From an uncultured Kocuria sp. (GTDB lineage Bacteria; Actinomycetota; Actinomycetes; Actinomycetales; Micrococcaceae): a stretch of 64,000 nucleotides of DNA. Position numbers and translations under genes: made by a program. Every line of letters begins with the position of its first letter. The stretch's first letter is position 1. Positions 62,478 to 64,000 of the stretch are shown one piece after another. The notes under the pieces are model-generated. The model was not told the DNA's origin and did not search any database. It saw only the letters and a list, made by a program, of their open reading frames with translations. The DNA lies in assembly GCF_947500125.1 (NCBI RefSeq), contig NZ_CANMRA010000008.1, forward strand, positions 1 through 64,000. Reading direction: 5' to 3'.

Positions 62478-63308
62478 TCAGGCCCGGAAGGTCAGCTCGG
62501 TGCAGAGGTCGTCGCCGAGCACGAAGCGGCGCACCGGGGCGCGCAGGGCCCCGGACAGGTGGTCCGCGCCGCGGAACCGGATGCCCGGCACGCCGTCCCC
62601 GATCAGCAGGGGTGCGGTGGTGAGGTAGAGCCGGTCCAGCGTCCCGGCCGCGAGGAACCTCGAGACGGTGCGTCCGCCGCCCTCGACCAGCACCCGGTGC
62701 AGGCCTCGCCCGGCCAGGGCCTCGAGCACGGCCCGGGGCGCCAGCCCGTGCTCGTCCACGGGCACGGGCAGCACCGCGACGTGCGGGCCCGGGGGCGCGG
62801 GCACGTCCGCGTGCTCCCCGACGACCCACACGGTGGGCGCGGCGCCGTCCGTGAGCACCGCCGCGGTCAGCGGGGCCCGCGCCGAGGGGTCCAGGACCAC
62901 CCGGGTGGGGTGGGGGCCGGGCACGGCGCGGACGGTCAGCCGGCAGTCGTCGGCGACGACCGTGCCGACCCCCACGACCACGGCGTCCACGAGCGCGCGC
63001 AGCCGGTGCAGGTGCTCCCGGTCCTGGGGGCCGGTCACGAACTCGGCGTGCCCGGTGCGGGAGGCGATGAACCCGTCCAGGCTCTGTCCCAGCTGGGCGA
63101 GCACGAGGGGCCCGCGGTGCGCCACGAGCGGCCCGTAGCGCTCGACGAGCTCCGCCCCCGGGGGCGGCACGGGACGGACCCGGCCGGCCAGCAGGGCCTC
63201 CCAGGCGGCATCGGAGGCGGTGTCGCCGCCCGCGGGCGGAGCGGGGGCGGCGTCGTCCGCGGGCGGTGGAGAACCGCCGGGGGCACGGGGCGCGGTGCTG
63301 TCGGTCAC
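62478..63308 (-). CDS. RibD C-terminal/DHFR-like reductase family protein
   Basis: The 276-residue product has an N-terminal Pro/Ala-rich region and a RibD_C-type reductase domain from about residue 60: GPLVLAQLGQSLDGFIASRT, VVVGVGTVVADDCRLTVRAV, PTRVVLDPSARAPLTAAVLT and LHRVLVEGGGRTVSRFLAAG, with LYLTTAPLLIGDGVPGIRF. Unlike the RibD enzyme of riboflavin synthesis it has no deaminase domain. From memory, similar proteins are encoded beside the pterin-synthase-like cluster in other actinobacteria, so it may act with the genes at 26361-31654. GTG start; the next gene upstream ends 4 bp before it. Confidence 0.82.
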   Translation of the reverse strand: MTDSTAPRAPGGSPPPADDAAPAPPAGGDTASDAAWEALLAGRVRPVPPPGAELVERYGPLVAHRGPLVLAQLGQSLDGFIASRTGHAEFVTGPQDREHLHRLRALVDAVVVGVGTVVADDCRLTVRAVPGPHPTRVVLDPSARAPLTAAVLTDGAAPTVWVVGEHADVPAPPGPHVAVLPVPVDEHGLAPRAVLEALAGRGLHRVLVEGGGRTVSRFLAAGTLDRLYLTTAPLLIGDGVPGIRFRGADHLSGALRAPVRRFVLGDDLCTELTFRA

Positions 63309-63312
63309 GGCG

Positions 63313-63849
63313 TCAGCTCCGGGCGAAGAACCGGTCCCGTGCCGTCTCCTCGGCGATGGCCCGCAGACGGTCGTACTGGTCGGCGGCGTCGGCCTCGAGC
63401 TTCGTCAGCTCCCCGGCGTCCAGGCGCGGCTCGGCGGGGGCGAGCTGCAGGAGGGTGACCCACATGCTGCGCTTGGCGACCACGAGGGACTGCAGCATCT
63501 CGAGCTCCCCGTGGGCGGCGATGCCGGCCCGCTCCCGGATCCGGCTCAGCGGATTGAGCCGGGAGGCGACGCCGGTGACGGTCCCGAGCCCCTTGGCCAG
63601 CCCGCGCCGGCCGGAGCCCAGCCGGTCGAGCATCGCCTCGAGGTGGCCGATGTCGTTCTTGATCTCGCTGACGAACGCGGCGAACCGCGCCTCGTACGGA
63701 GTGCCGGCCCACGTGGTGGCCGCCTCGTCGAAGAGGCGCACCCCGGAGAGGGCGCCCATGTAGTGCCCGAGCATGTAGGCCTCGAGCTCGTCGGAGCGGA
63801 CCTCCGCGCCCGCGGCGCCGTCCGGACCGGTGTGCGGCTGCTCGCTCAT
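63313..63849 (-). CDS. Ferritin-like helical protein of unknown function
   Basis: The 178-residue product is predicted almost entirely alpha-helical. ELEAYMLGHYMGALSGVRLF, AAFVSEIKNDIGHLEAMLDR and GELEMLQSLVVAKRSMWVTL space Glu and His residues about a helix turn apart, as in ferritin-like or rubrerythrin-like four-helix bundles. No canonical EX(2)H pair set can be fixed by eye, so metal binding is uncertain. GAGGAGAAGCAG precedes ATG 63849. It ends 4 bp before the RibD-C-like gene on the same strand, implying co-transcription. Confidence 0.6.
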   Translation of the reverse strand: MSEQPHTGPDGAAGAEVRSDELEAYMLGHYMGALSGVRLFDEAATTWAGTPYEARFAAFVSEIKNDIGHLEAMLDRLGSGRRGLAKGLGTVTGVASRLNPLSRIRERAGIAAHGELEMLQSLVVAKRSMWVTLLQLAPAEPRLDAGELTKLEADAADQYDRLRAIAEETARDRFFARS

Positions 63850-64000
63850 CTGCTTCTCCTCGCTCGTGGGAAGTTCTGCGGGAAGGCCTGTAGGAAGGCC
63901 CGGGGGAACGTCGCCGGGGTCGCCCGCCAGGGCCTGCCGGTGACGTCCCGCGGATCTCCTCGGTCTCCCAGCCTACTGACTCCGCCCCGGCTGCAGGGGA

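Overview
The window is very GC-rich, single-chromosome-style bacterial DNA with short intergenic gaps and frequent 4-base start/stop overlaps, GTG starts and possible leaderless genes. A mycothiol-type isomerase domain protein, a homodimeric-type pyruvate dehydrogenase E1, a PadR/HAAS pair and the overall gene order suggest an actinobacterium, probably of the Micrococcaceae (Kocuria/Arthrobacter-like). This placement is inference from gene content; no rRNA is present. I see no tRNA, rRNA, CRISPR array, phage or replication origin. The only mobile-element trace is a transposase tail at the left edge.

Region 1 (1-26 kb) is ordinary accessory and housekeeping DNA: a PadR regulator with a HAAS-domain membrane protein; an Lrp regulator; a His/Tyr-rich secreted protein next to a LuxR-type two-component system; a SRPBCC stress-type protein; ilvD; a general-stress-like SDR with a ChaB/Rho-N protein; a TauE exporter; a RecQ helicase; a TetR-controlled DHA2 efflux pump with a perfect 28-bp operator; a chimeric secreted M23-peptidase-like protein; a berberine-bridge oxidase; an FmdB/formamidase pair; and a MarR regulator divergent from an MDMPI-domain protein.

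Region 2 (26.3-31.7 kb) is a compact cluster of unassigned biochemistry: an NAD(P)-type dehydrogenase, a pterin-synthase-fold protein that has lost its catalytic residues, a GT4 glycosyltransferase, a methyltransferase, a CDP-alcohol phosphatidyltransferase and a UPF0104 membrane protein. A RibD-C/DHFR-like reductase at 62.5 kb may belong to the same system. I regard it as the best candidate for an undescribed pathway.

Region 3 (31.7-62.3 kb) is a purine-catabolism island. XdhABC, guanine deaminase and 8-oxoguanine deaminase make xanthine and urate. PucL, HIU hydrolase and OHCU decarboxylase make allantoin. AllB and AllE start its breakdown. Glyoxylate then goes through Gcl, Hyi, GlxR and glycerate kinase, or through malate synthase, malic enzyme and AceE, which together with E2/E3 from elsewhere would form a closed dicarboxylic acid cycle that burns glyoxylate. 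Two NCS2 permeases import substrates. Allantoate amidohydrolase is not in the window. A repeated 16-bp palindrome, TGRAA-N6-TTYYR with a preferred TTYCR right half, occurs at seven intergenic sites here. It probably marks the regulon of the IclR-family protein encoded at 53.1 kb. One site lies in front of a previously unremarkable 61-residue membrane protein and a Bcp peroxiredoxin, and two others lie before an SDR.

The last 1.7 kb holds the RibD-C-like reductase and an all-helical ferritin-like protein of unknown role.
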